From: Lachnospiraceae bacterium
GTDB taxonomy: Bacteria; Bacillota; Clostridia; Lachnospirales; Lachnospiraceae
Reading direction: 5' to 3'
NCBI GenBank assembly: GCA_003489085.1
Contig: DNJM01000167.1
Location: 1-16,422 of the forward strand
Length of the DNA stretch: 16,422 nt
This document shows, piece after piece, positions 1 through 6,840 of this stretch. Numbering within the stretch: the first letter of the stretch is position 1; each line of letters opens with the position of its first letter. A model generated the notes under the pieces. It saw nothing but the letters and a program-made list of their open reading frames with translations. It was not told where the DNA came from and ran no database searches. A program made the position numbers and the translations under genes.

Positions 1-66
1 TGACATATCACCAAATTGCTTTCGGTACTTCACGAACCGTTCTGGTTTGTTAAGCTCATTATATCA
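1..66 (-). other. Edge fragment, coding-like frame of unknown nature
   Basis: At the left edge the minus strand has an open frame running out of the window. It translates to a plausible hydrophilic peptide (…NELNKPERFVKYRKQFGDMS…). The frame is closed upstream by a TGA at 64-66 and has no ATG between that stop and residue M at 4-6. A TATAAT box (minus, 58-63) in an AT-rich stretch sits just where a gene start would be expected. The opposite strand is also open from the edge to a TAG at 134-136, giving a hydrophobic, F/I-rich peptide. I cannot tell whether either is real. A gene start with an unusual start codon, or a broken gene, are both possible. I do not recognise the protein. Confidence 0.2.
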
Positions 67-136
67 CATCATTATAATATTTTCTACCAATTCGCTGATT
101 TTCTTTATTGCGTTACCGCTGTATCAATTCTTTTAG

Positions 137-1120
137 CTACAGAGTAAACCCATTACTCACACTTCCGGATTCCTGCATGATCTCCTGAAATAACTGCTGA
201 TCGGCAATAAAGGAAACGGCAAACATCAGAATACCTACAATTATGATCGCCGCTGTTATTCCAATCAGAATATAAAGTGTTTTCCTGTTATCCGCCCGAA
301 AAATCTCTCCTGTATAGCCACGCTCTCCACGATACATAAAATATCTGCCGATATAGAAGACAAATGGAGCTGCTGCTGTCATCAGCACATAGACAGCAAC
401 TGATGCGAGCGGTATCTGCATCTGGGAAGCACTTTCCATCACCTCTGTATAACTGCCCATGGAAGAATACATTCCCTTCATAGCGGTTAAGAGAAGCAGC
501 GGTACCAGATTATTGATCAGATGCAGCAGACAGGAATACAGCATATTCCCCGTCTCCAGTACCAGATATGTCATCAGCATTCCCAGTGCTGCCGTCGGAA
601 TGAGCTTCCATATGCTTCCATGGAACGCACCAAAAATGCCTCCCACCAGAATAATCACCAGCCACTTTCTGCGGATTCCCTTCAGGCTGCTCAAAAATAC
701 GCCTCGAAATACCGCCTCCTCACAGATCGCCGGAGAAATCGATACAATAAGCACTCCCATCAGCAGAGAAGCATCCATAATCGCTCCGCTCAGCCCGGCA
801 CTCGCACCATACACCTCTTCCGGAAAGAAATAAGTCAGCAGCATCGTTACCGCCATCACAGAAACAAAAGTCGCACCCCACATAAACAGTGTGCCCAGTA
901 TCGTAAATCCATGCGGTCTATGTACCGGAAATACCTCCCGGAAGTCCGCCCTTGCCGCAGCCGTAATCAGAACTGCCGCCAAAAGAAGAAGCAGTTCTCC
1001 GCACAGCGTACCTGTCAGCCCCAGTCCTCCGAATACCAGTGGATTCACAATAAAAATTAAAATAGCAGAAAGCACTATCATAATGATTCCATGGTAAGGT
1101 TTCAGTTTCTTTTTATTCAT
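137..1120 (-). CDS. CPBP-family intramembrane metalloprotease (CAAX/Abi type)
   Basis: A 327-residue multi-pass membrane protein with about eight or nine hydrophobic segments. The three signature motifs of the CPBP (CAAX protease and bacteriocin-processing) family are visible in order: EEAVFR at 134-139 (glutamates 134/135, Arg139), FGAFH ending in His167, and HLINN with His200 and Asn204. In the family these residues form the intramembrane metal-dependent active site. Characterised members act in CAAX-type protein maturation, bacteriocin self-immunity or membrane-protein processing, but most bacterial ones have no known substrate and none can be inferred here. The C-terminal extension (about 235-307) adds further membrane helices beyond the usual core. 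The ATG is preceded by GGAG at 5-nt spacing and by a near-consensus promoter. It is monocistronic here and diverges from the serine dehydratase genes. No bacteriocin-like peptide gene was seen beside it. Confidence 0.88.
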   Translation of the reverse strand: MNKKKLKPYHGIIMIVLSAILIFIVNPLVFGGLGLTGTLCGELLLLLAAVLITAAARADFREVFPVHRPHGFTILGTLFMWGATFVSVMAVTMLLTYFFPEEVYGASAGLSGAIMDASLLMGVLIVSISPAICEEAVFRGVFLSSLKGIRRKWLVIILVGGIFGAFHGSIWKLIPTAALGMLMTYLVLETGNMLYSCLLHLINNLVPLLLLTAMKGMYSSMGSYTEVMESASQMQIPLASVAVYVLMTAAAPFVFYIGRYFMYRGERGYTGEIFRADNRKTLYILIGITAAIIIVGILMFAVSFIADQQLFQEIMQESGSVSNGFTL

Positions 1121-1156
1121 AAATTCTCCAATTCTCCCTTCTATCTCTTGTCTGGT

Positions 1157-1184
1157 ATCATATGCAGACCCCTATTTGTGTCAA
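1157..1184 (-). promoter_or_regulatory. Sigma-A-type promoter of the CPBP protease gene
   Basis: On the minus strand TTGACA (1179-1184) is followed after a 16-bp spacer by TATGAT (1157-1162). The predicted transcription start is near 1150, giving a leader of about 30 nt before the ATG at 1120. The -35 box is perfect and the -10 box has five of six consensus bases. Confidence 0.75.
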
Positions 1185-1187
1185 ATC

Positions 1188-1207
1188 GCGTCATCATCTG
1201 CTGACGC
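1188..1207. repeat. Perfect 6-bp inverted repeat beside the CPBP gene promoter
   Basis: GCGTCA (1188-1193) and TGACGC (1202-1207) are perfect inverted arms separated by 8 bp. They lie 3 bp upstream of the -35 box of the CPBP protease promoter, in the 240-bp divergent region that also serves sdaAB. The position would suit an operator or activator site, but no regulator is identified and an arm of 6 bp can arise by chance. Confidence 0.3.
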
Positions 1208-1290
1208 TAAAGACAGTATAGCACAAACCACCGCATTTTGCGACCGGAACCCGTGATTCCCCTTCGAACTTCATCGTACAAATTCAGAAT

Positions 1291-1324
1291 TTCCCTTTTT
1301 CCTGTGTTTAAAATATGATATACT
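1291..1324 (+). promoter_or_regulatory. Weak candidate promoter of sdaAB-sdaAA
   Basis: Two overlapping -10-like boxes lie about 40 bp before the sdaAB start: TATGAT (1314-1319) and TATACT (1319-1324). Neither has a convincing -35 box at 16-18 bp, the best being TTCCCT at 1291-1296. The location is right for the operon but the assignment is tentative. Confidence 0.35.
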
Positions 1325-1360
1325 GTTTCCATCGAACGAATGCAAATGGAGGAAAATAAA

Positions 1361-2029
1361 ATGAACTTTCTCAGTATCTTTGATGTGATCGGCCCAAATA
1401 TGATCGGACCTTCCAGTTCCCATACCGCCGGTGCCGTAGCAATCGGGTTACTTGCCAGAAAAATGCTTGCAGAAGAAGTAAAAGAAGTTACCTTTACTCT
1501 CTACGGTTCTTTTTCCAAGACCTATCATGGACATGGTACAGATCGTGCCCTTCTGGGCGGTGTTCTTGGCTTTGCAACGGATGACGAACGAATCCGGGAT
1601 GCATTTGACCACGCCACAGAACGTGGTGTAAGCTACAAATATGTAATTGATGAAGAGACTTTAACCGATCATCCGAATACCGCAGACATCGACATGATCG
1701 GTATCAGCGGACACACGCTTTCCATTCGCGGCGAATCTATCGGGGGCGGTAAGATCCGTATTGCCCGTATCAATAATATTGATGTAGATTTCACCGGTGA
1801 ATACAGCACCCTGATCGTACAGCAGGTGGATGTGCCTGGTGTCATCGCCCACATTACCCAGTGTCTGTCTGACAAACAGATCAACATTGCATTCCTGCGC
1901 CTGTTTAGGGACGGCAAAGGGGCAAAGGCATTTACCGTAGTAGAATCGGATGAGCCAATTACGGAAAATGTATTAGAAGAGATTAAGCAGAATCCGAATA
2001 TCATGGATGTCATGCTGATTCAGATGTAG
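1361..2029 (+). CDS. sdaAB: L-serine dehydratase, iron-sulfur-dependent, beta subunit
   Basis: Beta chain of the two-subunit [4Fe-4S] L-serine dehydratase, which deaminates L-serine to pyruvate and ammonia in the cytoplasm. The 222-residue protein begins with the conserved domain (SSSHTAGA at 18-25, HGHGTDRALLGG at 56-67) and ends with an ACT domain (about 148-222) of the kind found in many amino-acid enzymes. The start at 1361 is chosen because GGAGG at 1348-1352 lies 8 nt upstream. An in-frame ATG at 1340 has no ribosome-binding site and would add seven residues not typical of the family. The gene is followed after 12 bp by sdaAA, as is usual in Firmicutes. Confidence 0.95.
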   Translation: MNFLSIFDVIGPNMIGPSSSHTAGAVAIGLLARKMLAEEVKEVTFTLYGSFSKTYHGHGTDRALLGGVLGFATDDERIRDAFDHATERGVSYKYVIDEETLTDHPNTADIDMIGISGHTLSIRGESIGGGKIRIARINNIDVDFTGEYSTLIVQQVDVPGVIAHITQCLSDKQINIAFLRLFRDGKGAKAFTVVESDEPITENVLEEIKQNPNIMDVMLIQM

Positions 2030-2041
2030 GAGGAAGGGAAT

Positions 2042-2926
2042 ATGGACTTTATTTCAGGACAGACTTTATTAGAAATATGTAAAAAGGATCAGATCTCCAT
2101 TTCCACGGCAATGAAACAGCGTGAAATTGATCATGGAGTTCTTACGGAAGAAATGATCACAGAAAAACTGAATACTGTATTAACCATTATGCAGAATTCT
2201 GCAACCGGCCCGATCAAAGAGCCGCGCCGCTCCATCGGTGGCCTGCTCGGCGGAGAAGCACAGAAAGTAAATGCCTTCCGGGAAGCCGGACAGAATGTAT
2301 GCGGTTCAACACTTTCCCGTGCGATTGCCTATAGTATGGCCGTGCTGGAGGTGAATGCGACCATGGGTCTGATTGTAGCCGCACCGACTGCCGGTTCCTC
2401 AGGCGTGCTGCCGGGCGTTCTTCTTGCGCTGAAGGAGACCCACAATCTTGACGATGAAACCCTTCGCCGCGGTGTATTAAATGCCAGCGCACTGGGCTAT
2501 ATCCTGATGCGGAATGCTTCCGTATCCGGTGCAGAAGCAGGATGTCAGGCCGAGGTGGGAGCTGCTTCTGCAATGGCTGCTTCCGCTGCCGTAGAAATGC
2601 TTGGAGGAACACCGGAGATGTGTATGCAGGCTGCCAGCATCGCTCTGTCCAATCTGCTTGGACTGGTCTGCGACCCAATTGCCGGTCTGGTAGAATCTCC
2701 ATGCCAGAGCAGAAACGCTATCGGCGTTGCTAATGCACTGACCTGTGCCGAGCTGGCACTGGCAGGAGTAGCACAGCCGATTCCATTTGACGAAATGGCA
2801 GAAGCAATGTACCGTGTCGGTAAGAGTCTTCCTTTTGAACTGCGCGAAACTGCAATGGGCGGCTGTGCAGGTACTCCGACCGGATGCACACTGAGCTGCC
2901 AGATCTGCGGAAACTGCAATCATTAG
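2042..2926 (+). CDS. sdaAA: L-serine dehydratase, iron-sulfur-dependent, alpha subunit
   Basis: Catalytic chain partner of SdaAB, 294 residues, full length for the split Firmicutes form. The likely [4Fe-4S] ligands are Cys168, Cys210 and Cys221. Their spacing (42 then 11) matches the three cluster cysteines described for the single-chain enzyme of Legionella. The cysteine-rich C-terminus (CQICGNCNH, 286-294) carries the terminal cysteine that in that family folds back on the cluster when substrate is absent. The family cluster is oxygen sensitive, which fits an anaerobe. The ATG is preceded by AGGAGG-type sequence overlapping the sdaAB stop region, so translation of the two chains is probably linked. 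The gene ends before a large hairpin at 2982-3032. Confidence 0.95.
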   Translation: MDFISGQTLLEICKKDQISISTAMKQREIDHGVLTEEMITEKLNTVLTIMQNSATGPIKEPRRSIGGLLGGEAQKVNAFREAGQNVCGSTLSRAIAYSMAVLEVNATMGLIVAAPTAGSSGVLPGVLLALKETHNLDDETLRRGVLNASALGYILMRNASVSGAEAGCQAEVGAASAMAASAAVEMLGGTPEMCMQAASIALSNLLGLVCDPIAGLVESPCQSRNAIGVANALTCAELALAGVAQPIPFDEMAEAMYRVGKSLPFELRETAMGGCAGTPTGCTLSCQICGNCNH

Positions 2927-2981
2927 TGCTTCGTACTTTTATTTACAGAAAACTATCCATATTTAGTTTTTCATTTCTCTG

Positions 2982-3032
2982 GAACAGAGCCAGTCCGCAG
3001 GGAAGCTTTTTCTCTGCGGCTGGCTCCGGTTC
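2982..3032. terminator. Long hairpin between convergent sdaAA and sirtuin genes
   Basis: The arms GAAC, GAGCCAG and CCGCAG pair in order with CTGCGG, CTGGCTC and GTTC, interrupted only by one- or two-base bulges, around an internal loop of about 13 nt. This gives roughly 17 base pairs. It lies between two converging genes, the usual place for a bidirectional terminator. No clear T-run follows on either strand; the plus strand has only a T/A-rich stretch from 3039. It may therefore be an inefficient or factor-assisted terminator, or a 3' end stabilising structure. Confidence 0.5.
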
Positions 3033-3067
3033 TGCTCTATCTATATTTTACACTGCATGACTACGTT

Positions 3068-3793
3068 TTAACGCACTGCTATCTGTCCAAGTACCTCTCC
3101 GATCGGCTCCTGTATACATAGAGATGCCATACCGTCTCTCGGTGTCGCCGCCTTATTGATGACTACCAGATATTTCCCCTGAAAATAATCAATAAATCCA
3201 GCCGCCGGATATACCACCAGGGAAGTGCCGCCGATGATCAGCATATCCGCTTCTGCAATCGCCTGCACACTCCTGGTCATAGTTGTATAATCCAGGCTTT
3301 CTTCATACAGCACCACATCCGGCTTGATCAGGCCGCCACATTCCTCACAGTATGGAATCCCTTCCGCATGCTTTACATAGGCGGCATCGTAGAACTTATG
3401 GCACTTCTGACAGTAATTCCGATGAATACTTCCGTGCAATTCCAGTACATTTCTGCTGCCTGCCGCCTGATGCAGCCCATCTATATTCTGTGTAATCACA
3501 GCAGTCAGCTTTCCTGCCGCCTCCAGCTCTGCCAGCTTCCGGTGTGCTGCATTCGGCTGTGCATCCAGAAACATCATCTTTTCTTTATAGAAATCATAAA
3601 AGCCCTCTGTATGCCGCACAAAGAAGGTATGGCTGACAACCTGCTCCGGCGGATACTGATACTGCTGCTGGTATAGTCCGTCACTGCTTCTGAAATCCGG
3701 AATATTACTCTCCGTAGATACACCGGCTCCGCCAAAGAAAACAATATTGTTGCTTTCATCGATCATTTCCTGTAATCTCTTAATTTTATCCAT
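3068..3793 (-). CDS. cobB: NAD-dependent protein deacylase, sirtuin (class U type)
   Basis: Sir2-family enzyme of 241 residues that removes acyl groups from lysines using NAD+, giving nicotinamide and O-acyl-ADP-ribose. Visible motifs are the Rossmann/NAD loop at 22-36 (GAGVSTESNIPDFRS), TQNID at 101-105, and the catalytic His120 in LELHGS. The zinc cysteines are Cys128/Cys131 and Cys149/Cys152, and the NAD-binding GTSLVV starts at 189. The short length and compact zinc module are typical of bacterial class U sirtuins. Asn30 replaces the glycine most common before IPDFR. The start has AGGAGG at 9-nt spacing and a strong promoter (3820-3848). It is monocistronic, converging with sdaAA and diverging from the YitT gene, so its targets cannot be read from context. 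Confidence 0.95.
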   Translation of the reverse strand: MDKIKRLQEMIDESNNIVFFGGAGVSTESNIPDFRSSDGLYQQQYQYPPEQVVSHTFFVRHTEGFYDFYKEKMMFLDAQPNAAHRKLAELEAAGKLTAVITQNIDGLHQAAGSRNVLELHGSIHRNYCQKCHKFYDAAYVKHAEGIPYCEECGGLIKPDVVLYEESLDYTTMTRSVQAIAEADMLIIGGTSLVVYPAAGFIDYFQGKYLVVINKAATPRDGMASLCIQEPIGEVLGQIAVR

Positions 3794-3819
3794 TCGGGTA
3801 TACCTCCTCTTCTTCCTTC

Positions 3820-3848
3820 ATTATATGGCGTGCTCCCCTGGAAGTCAA
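3820..3848 (-). promoter_or_regulatory. Sigma-A-type promoter of the sirtuin gene
   Basis: Minus-strand TTGACT (3843-3848), 17-bp spacer, then perfect TATAAT (3820-3825). The predicted start lies near 3813, about 20 nt before the ATG at 3793, leaving room for the AGGAGG ribosome-binding site. Confidence 0.8.
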
Positions 3849-3870
3849 AACCCGCTTCCTCATTTTTTCA

Positions 3871-3899
3871 TTTACTTTCCTGTCTGCCTATGCTAAAAT
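3871..3899 (+). promoter_or_regulatory. Extended -10 promoter of the YitT-family gene
   Basis: TTTACT (3871-3876), 17-bp spacer, TAAAAT (3894-3899), with a TG dinucleotide one base ahead of the -10 (3891-3892), which makes an extended -10 element. The predicted start is near 3906. That gives a 5' leader of about 170 nt before the ATG at 4075, with a terminator inside it. Confidence 0.6.
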
Positions 3900-3905
3900 A
3901 AATAA

Positions 3906-4030
3906 GGAATCAGACACAGGTGACAGGTATGAAACAAATGACACAATCCGGAAGTTCCGCCTGGGGCTTCCCATCGGCTGACAAATATAGCATATTGAAA
4001 ACAGACTGCTTTACGCGGTCTGTTTTTTTG
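3906..4030 (+). promoter_or_regulatory. Attenuator-like leader RNA upstream of the YitT-family gene
   Basis: Predicted transcribed leader between the promoter at 3871-3899 and the terminator at 4001-4029. It contains a possible stem GGAAG/CTTCC (3950-3954 with 3967-3971) enclosing CCGCCTGGG. It also holds a 41-codon frame from 3929 to 4054 that begins with ATG behind AGGTGA at 5-nt spacing and reads through the terminator. Promoter, structured RNA, terminator and then gene is the layout of a transcription attenuator or riboswitch. No known class could be assigned with confidence by eye. Confidence 0.4.
4001..4029 (+). terminator. Intrinsic terminator within the YitT gene leader
   Basis: Nine-base-pair stem ACAGACTGC/GCGGTCTGT (one T·G pair), loop TTTAC, followed directly by seven T residues (4023-4029). 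The preceding gene is on the other strand, so the only plus-strand transcript this can end starts just upstream. It sits 45 bp before the ATG of the YitT-family gene, which argues for a regulatory rather than a gene-end role. Confidence 0.75.
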
Positions 4031-4074
4031 CACTTTAGTCTGATAATCTGCTAATAAGAAAGAAGGAATGATCT

Positions 4075-4944
4075 ATGAAACTGAACCACCAGACAGCCGG
4101 CCGGATCCGGGATCTGATCCTGATCTTCGGCGGCAATACTATCTATGCTCTTGGCGTTGTTATGTTTATCCTGCCAAGCGGCATCATCACCGGAGGCACA
4201 ACCGGCCTTGCGCTTTCTGCAGATCACTATTTTGGAGTCCCGATCTCCATCTTCGTCTTCTGCTTCAACCTGTGCATGTTTATCCTGGGTGCTGTCGTAC
4301 TTGGAAAAACATTTGCATTGACCACACTGATCAGTACCTTTTACTATCCGGTCATCCTGGGTGTATTCCAGCGTTTTCCGGAGCTCGGACATTTTACGAA
4401 TGATAAGATGCTCTGTACGCTGTTCGGCGGACTGATGATCGGATTTGCAATCGGTATCGTTATCCGCGCCGGAGCCTCTACAGGCGGCATGGATATTCCG
4501 CCGCTGGTACTGAATAAAAAATTCGGCCTGCCGGTCTCCGTACTCTTGTATGTATTCGACTTTACTATCCTGATCCTGCAGATGCTGTTCTCCAATAAAG
4601 AGCAGATACTCTACGGTATTCTGCTTGTTCTGATCTATACGATCGTTCTGGATAAGATCCTGATGATCGGTACGACACAGACTCAGGTCAAGATTATCAG
4701 CACAGAATATGAGAAGATCAATGAGGCCATCATCCATCAGCTGGACCGCGGTTCTACTCTCATTCATACACAGACAGGTTATCTTGGTACGGAACAGCCA
4801 ATGGTTCTGACCATCATTTCCAACCGGGAGCTGGCCCGCCTGAATCAGCTTGTCACAAAGATCGATCCCAAAGCCTTTATGATCATCGGAAAGGTCAATG
4901 AGGTCAAAGGGCGCGGCTTCTCCTCCCAGAAGGAATATATGTAA
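4075..4944 (+). CDS. YitT family membrane protein with DUF2179 domain
   Basis: A 289-residue protein of the YitT (DUF161/DUF2179) family. Five or so hydrophobic helices occupy about 13-198, including the family glycine-rich stretches IITGGTTGLAL (38-48) and GASTGGMDIP (133-142). A soluble C-terminal DUF2179 domain follows (about 205-285), ending near GRGF at 279-282. The family is widespread in Firmicutes and often present in several copies. Its transported substrate or sensed ligand is not established, so no function is given. The start is supported by AGAAGGA 7 nt upstream. It is a single-gene unit behind an attenuator-like leader, closed by the bidirectional terminator at 4959-5008. Confidence 0.9.
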   Translation: MKLNHQTAGRIRDLILIFGGNTIYALGVVMFILPSGIITGGTTGLALSADHYFGVPISIFVFCFNLCMFILGAVVLGKTFALTTLISTFYYPVILGVFQRFPELGHFTNDKMLCTLFGGLMIGFAIGIVIRAGASTGGMDIPPLVLNKKFGLPVSVLLYVFDFTILILQMLFSNKEQILYGILLVLIYTIVLDKILMIGTTQTQVKIISTEYEKINEAIIHQLDRGSTLIHTQTGYLGTEQPMVLTIISNRELARLNQLVTKIDPKAFMIIGKVNEVKGRGFSSQKEYM

Positions 4945-4958
4945 TAAAAAAGCATATG

Positions 4959-5008
4959 AAAAGAGATGCAGGATGATCCTTTAAGGGATAACACCCGCAT
5001 CTCTTTTT
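4959..5008. terminator. Bidirectional intrinsic terminator (YitT gene / pepF)
   Basis: An 11-bp perfect stem pairs 4959-4969 (AAAAGAGATGC) with 4997-5007 (GCATCTCTTTT). The loop can form a small inner stem, ATCC with GGAT. On the plus strand the 3' arm runs into a T-run (5003-5008). On the minus strand the same stem is followed by T-rich sequence around 4946-4962. It lies between the convergent YitT-family gene and pepF and suits both. Confidence 0.8.
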
Positions 5009-5022
5009 CTATAGCAATAAAT

Positions 5023-6816
5023 TTATTTCTTCATGGAATTATATTCTGCTTCCAGCAGATCCACCAGCTCTGTAAATACGGCAATGACATCTGCAAACGG
5101 CTTGTCGGTCGTCAGATCCACTCCTGCCTTTCTAAGCATCGGGATCGGATCGTCACTGCTGCCGCTCTTGAGGAAGCCTTTGTAACGCTCCACAACCCCT
5201 TCTTCTCCATTCATAATCATTCTTGCAAATGAGCTTGCTGCGGCATATCCGGTTGCATACTCATAAACATAATAATCCCGGTAGAAATGAGGCACCCTCG
5301 CCCATTCGGCATCGATTCCGGCATCCACCACAAGGGCCTCTCCATAGTATTTTTCATTCAGCTCATGCCACTTTGCACACAGTTCATCCGCCATCGGAGT
5401 CCTGCCCTGCTCCACCTGAGTATGAATATACAATTCAAACTCTGCAAACATTACCTGCCGGAATACATTTCCCCGGATCTGTTCCAGCTGCAGTGCCAGC
5501 AGATGCATTCGCTTGATCGGATCCTTCTCTTTGGCAAACATATGTCTGCTGACAATGACCTCGTTAGTTGTGGATGCAACCTCTGCACAGAACAGCGAAT
5601 ACCCCGCATAGACAAAGGGCTGGTTCGTTGTCGAATACCATGTATTCATGGAATGCCCCATCTCATGAGCCAGTGTCAGTACATCATCCTGCTTTCCATT
5701 ATAATTCAGCAAAATATACGGTACAGAGTCATAACATCCAGCGGAATATGCCCCGCCGACCTTTCCCATCCTTGGATAGCGATCGATCCACCGGCTGTCG
5801 ATGCCTTCCTGGAACTTCTCTACGTAATCCTCACCCAATGGCTGCAGTGCTTCCTTGATTGTCACCACCGCATCATCAAATGACACATAGTCTTCGCTAA
5901 GTTCAAAGAGCGGGACATTGATATCGTACATATGCAGCTCATCCAGGCCCAGAATCTGCTTCTTCAGCCGGATATACTTCTGCAGCGCTCCGATTCCTTT
6001 TCCGATGGATGCAATCGTGGTATGATATACCTCCACAGGAATATTTACTTCACCCAAAGAACATTCCAAAGCCGTAGCATAGTTTCGGATCCTGGCATTG
6101 AAAACAGAATTCTTTACCGAGCTGATCAAAAGACCGCCAAAGGTGTTGGCCAATCTGGTATAAGTACCCAAAACAGATTCAAAGGCTTCTTTTCTTACTC
6201 TTCTGTCAGTTGACATCAAAAAGGCCGGATAGCTGCCCTCATTCAGCTCTCGCTCTTCTCCTTTTTCATCCCGGATCGACGGGAATTTCATGTCTACGCC
6301 TCTCAGAATATCGCTCACATTCTGCGGTGCGGAAAGACATTCCGATGCATAGGCCAGAAGCTTTTCCTCCCCCGCATTCAGATAATGCTTTCGATTTCTT
6401 AAGATACTCTGCAGTGCAAACGTATATACCCGAAGCTCCTCCTCCTGCTCCAGCATCTCCGCAATCTTCTCGTCAGACAAGGCTAAAAGCTCCGGAACGA
6501 AAAAGGCTCCGGCTGCTTCGATCCTGGCAACTGCACCTTCCATCTCTCTGCGCATGGACAGATAATTCATATTCGACGTATCCTCGTCTGCGTGCAGCAT
6601 TGCATAGTTCCACAGCTTCTGCACAAGGCGGTCAGCCTCATCCTTCTTTTTCAAATATGTCAGAAGCTTCTTCGCATCCTGCAGCTGTCCTGCAAATGCT
6701 TCCATCTCCTTCGGGAAAACGGCAAGCCGTTCAAAATCTTCTCTCCATCTGTTGTCATTTTCATAAAGTCCGGACAAATCCCACCGATCCTTTTCCTGTA
6801 ATGCTTCCATACTCAT
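5023..6816 (-). CDS. pepF: Oligoendopeptidase F, M3 family
   Basis: Cytoplasmic zinc metallopeptidase of family M3B that cleaves short oligopeptides. It is 597 residues, the usual length for PepF. The thermolysin-like zinc motif HEMGH is at 384-388, with Glu385 as catalytic base. Glu412 in the following AEVAST helix is the expected third zinc ligand, and the conserved C-terminal HFY…YEYATG region is at 510-523. The N-terminal half is the helical domain that limits substrate size. There are two closely spaced in-frame ATGs (6816 and 6810). The first has GAGG about 4 nt away and the second about 10 nt, so the start may be two residues shorter. It follows the HD-domain gene by 24 bp and ends at a strong terminator, making it the last gene of the minus-strand block. 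Confidence 0.94.
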   Translation of the reverse strand: MSMEALQEKDRWDLSGLYENDNRWREDFERLAVFPKEMEAFAGQLQDAKKLLTYLKKKDEADRLVQKLWNYAMLHADEDTSNMNYLSMRREMEGAVARIEAAGAFFVPELLALSDEKIAEMLEQEEELRVYTFALQSILRNRKHYLNAGEEKLLAYASECLSAPQNVSDILRGVDMKFPSIRDEKGEERELNEGSYPAFLMSTDRRVRKEAFESVLGTYTRLANTFGGLLISSVKNSVFNARIRNYATALECSLGEVNIPVEVYHTTIASIGKGIGALQKYIRLKKQILGLDELHMYDINVPLFELSEDYVSFDDAVVTIKEALQPLGEDYVEKFQEGIDSRWIDRYPRMGKVGGAYSAGCYDSVPYILLNYNGKQDDVLTLAHEMGHSMNTWYSTTNQPFVYAGYSLFCAEVASTTNEVIVSRHMFAKEKDPIKRMHLLALQLEQIRGNVFRQVMFAEFELYIHTQVEQGRTPMADELCAKWHELNEKYYGEALVVDAGIDAEWARVPHFYRDYYVYEYATGYAAASSFARMIMNGEEGVVERYKGFLKSGSSDDPIPMLRKAGVDLTTDKPFADVIAVFTELVDLLEAEYNSMKK

Positions 6817-6840
6817 TTTTCCTCTTCCTTTCCATTGTAT

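Noticed and set aside
2214..4767. Minus-strand open frames opposite sdaAA (2214-2702, 2477-2923) and the YitT-family gene (4051-4767)
   Set aside because: Fully antisense to recognised genes, no family motifs, compositionally odd (Gln/Asp- or Ser/Cys-rich).
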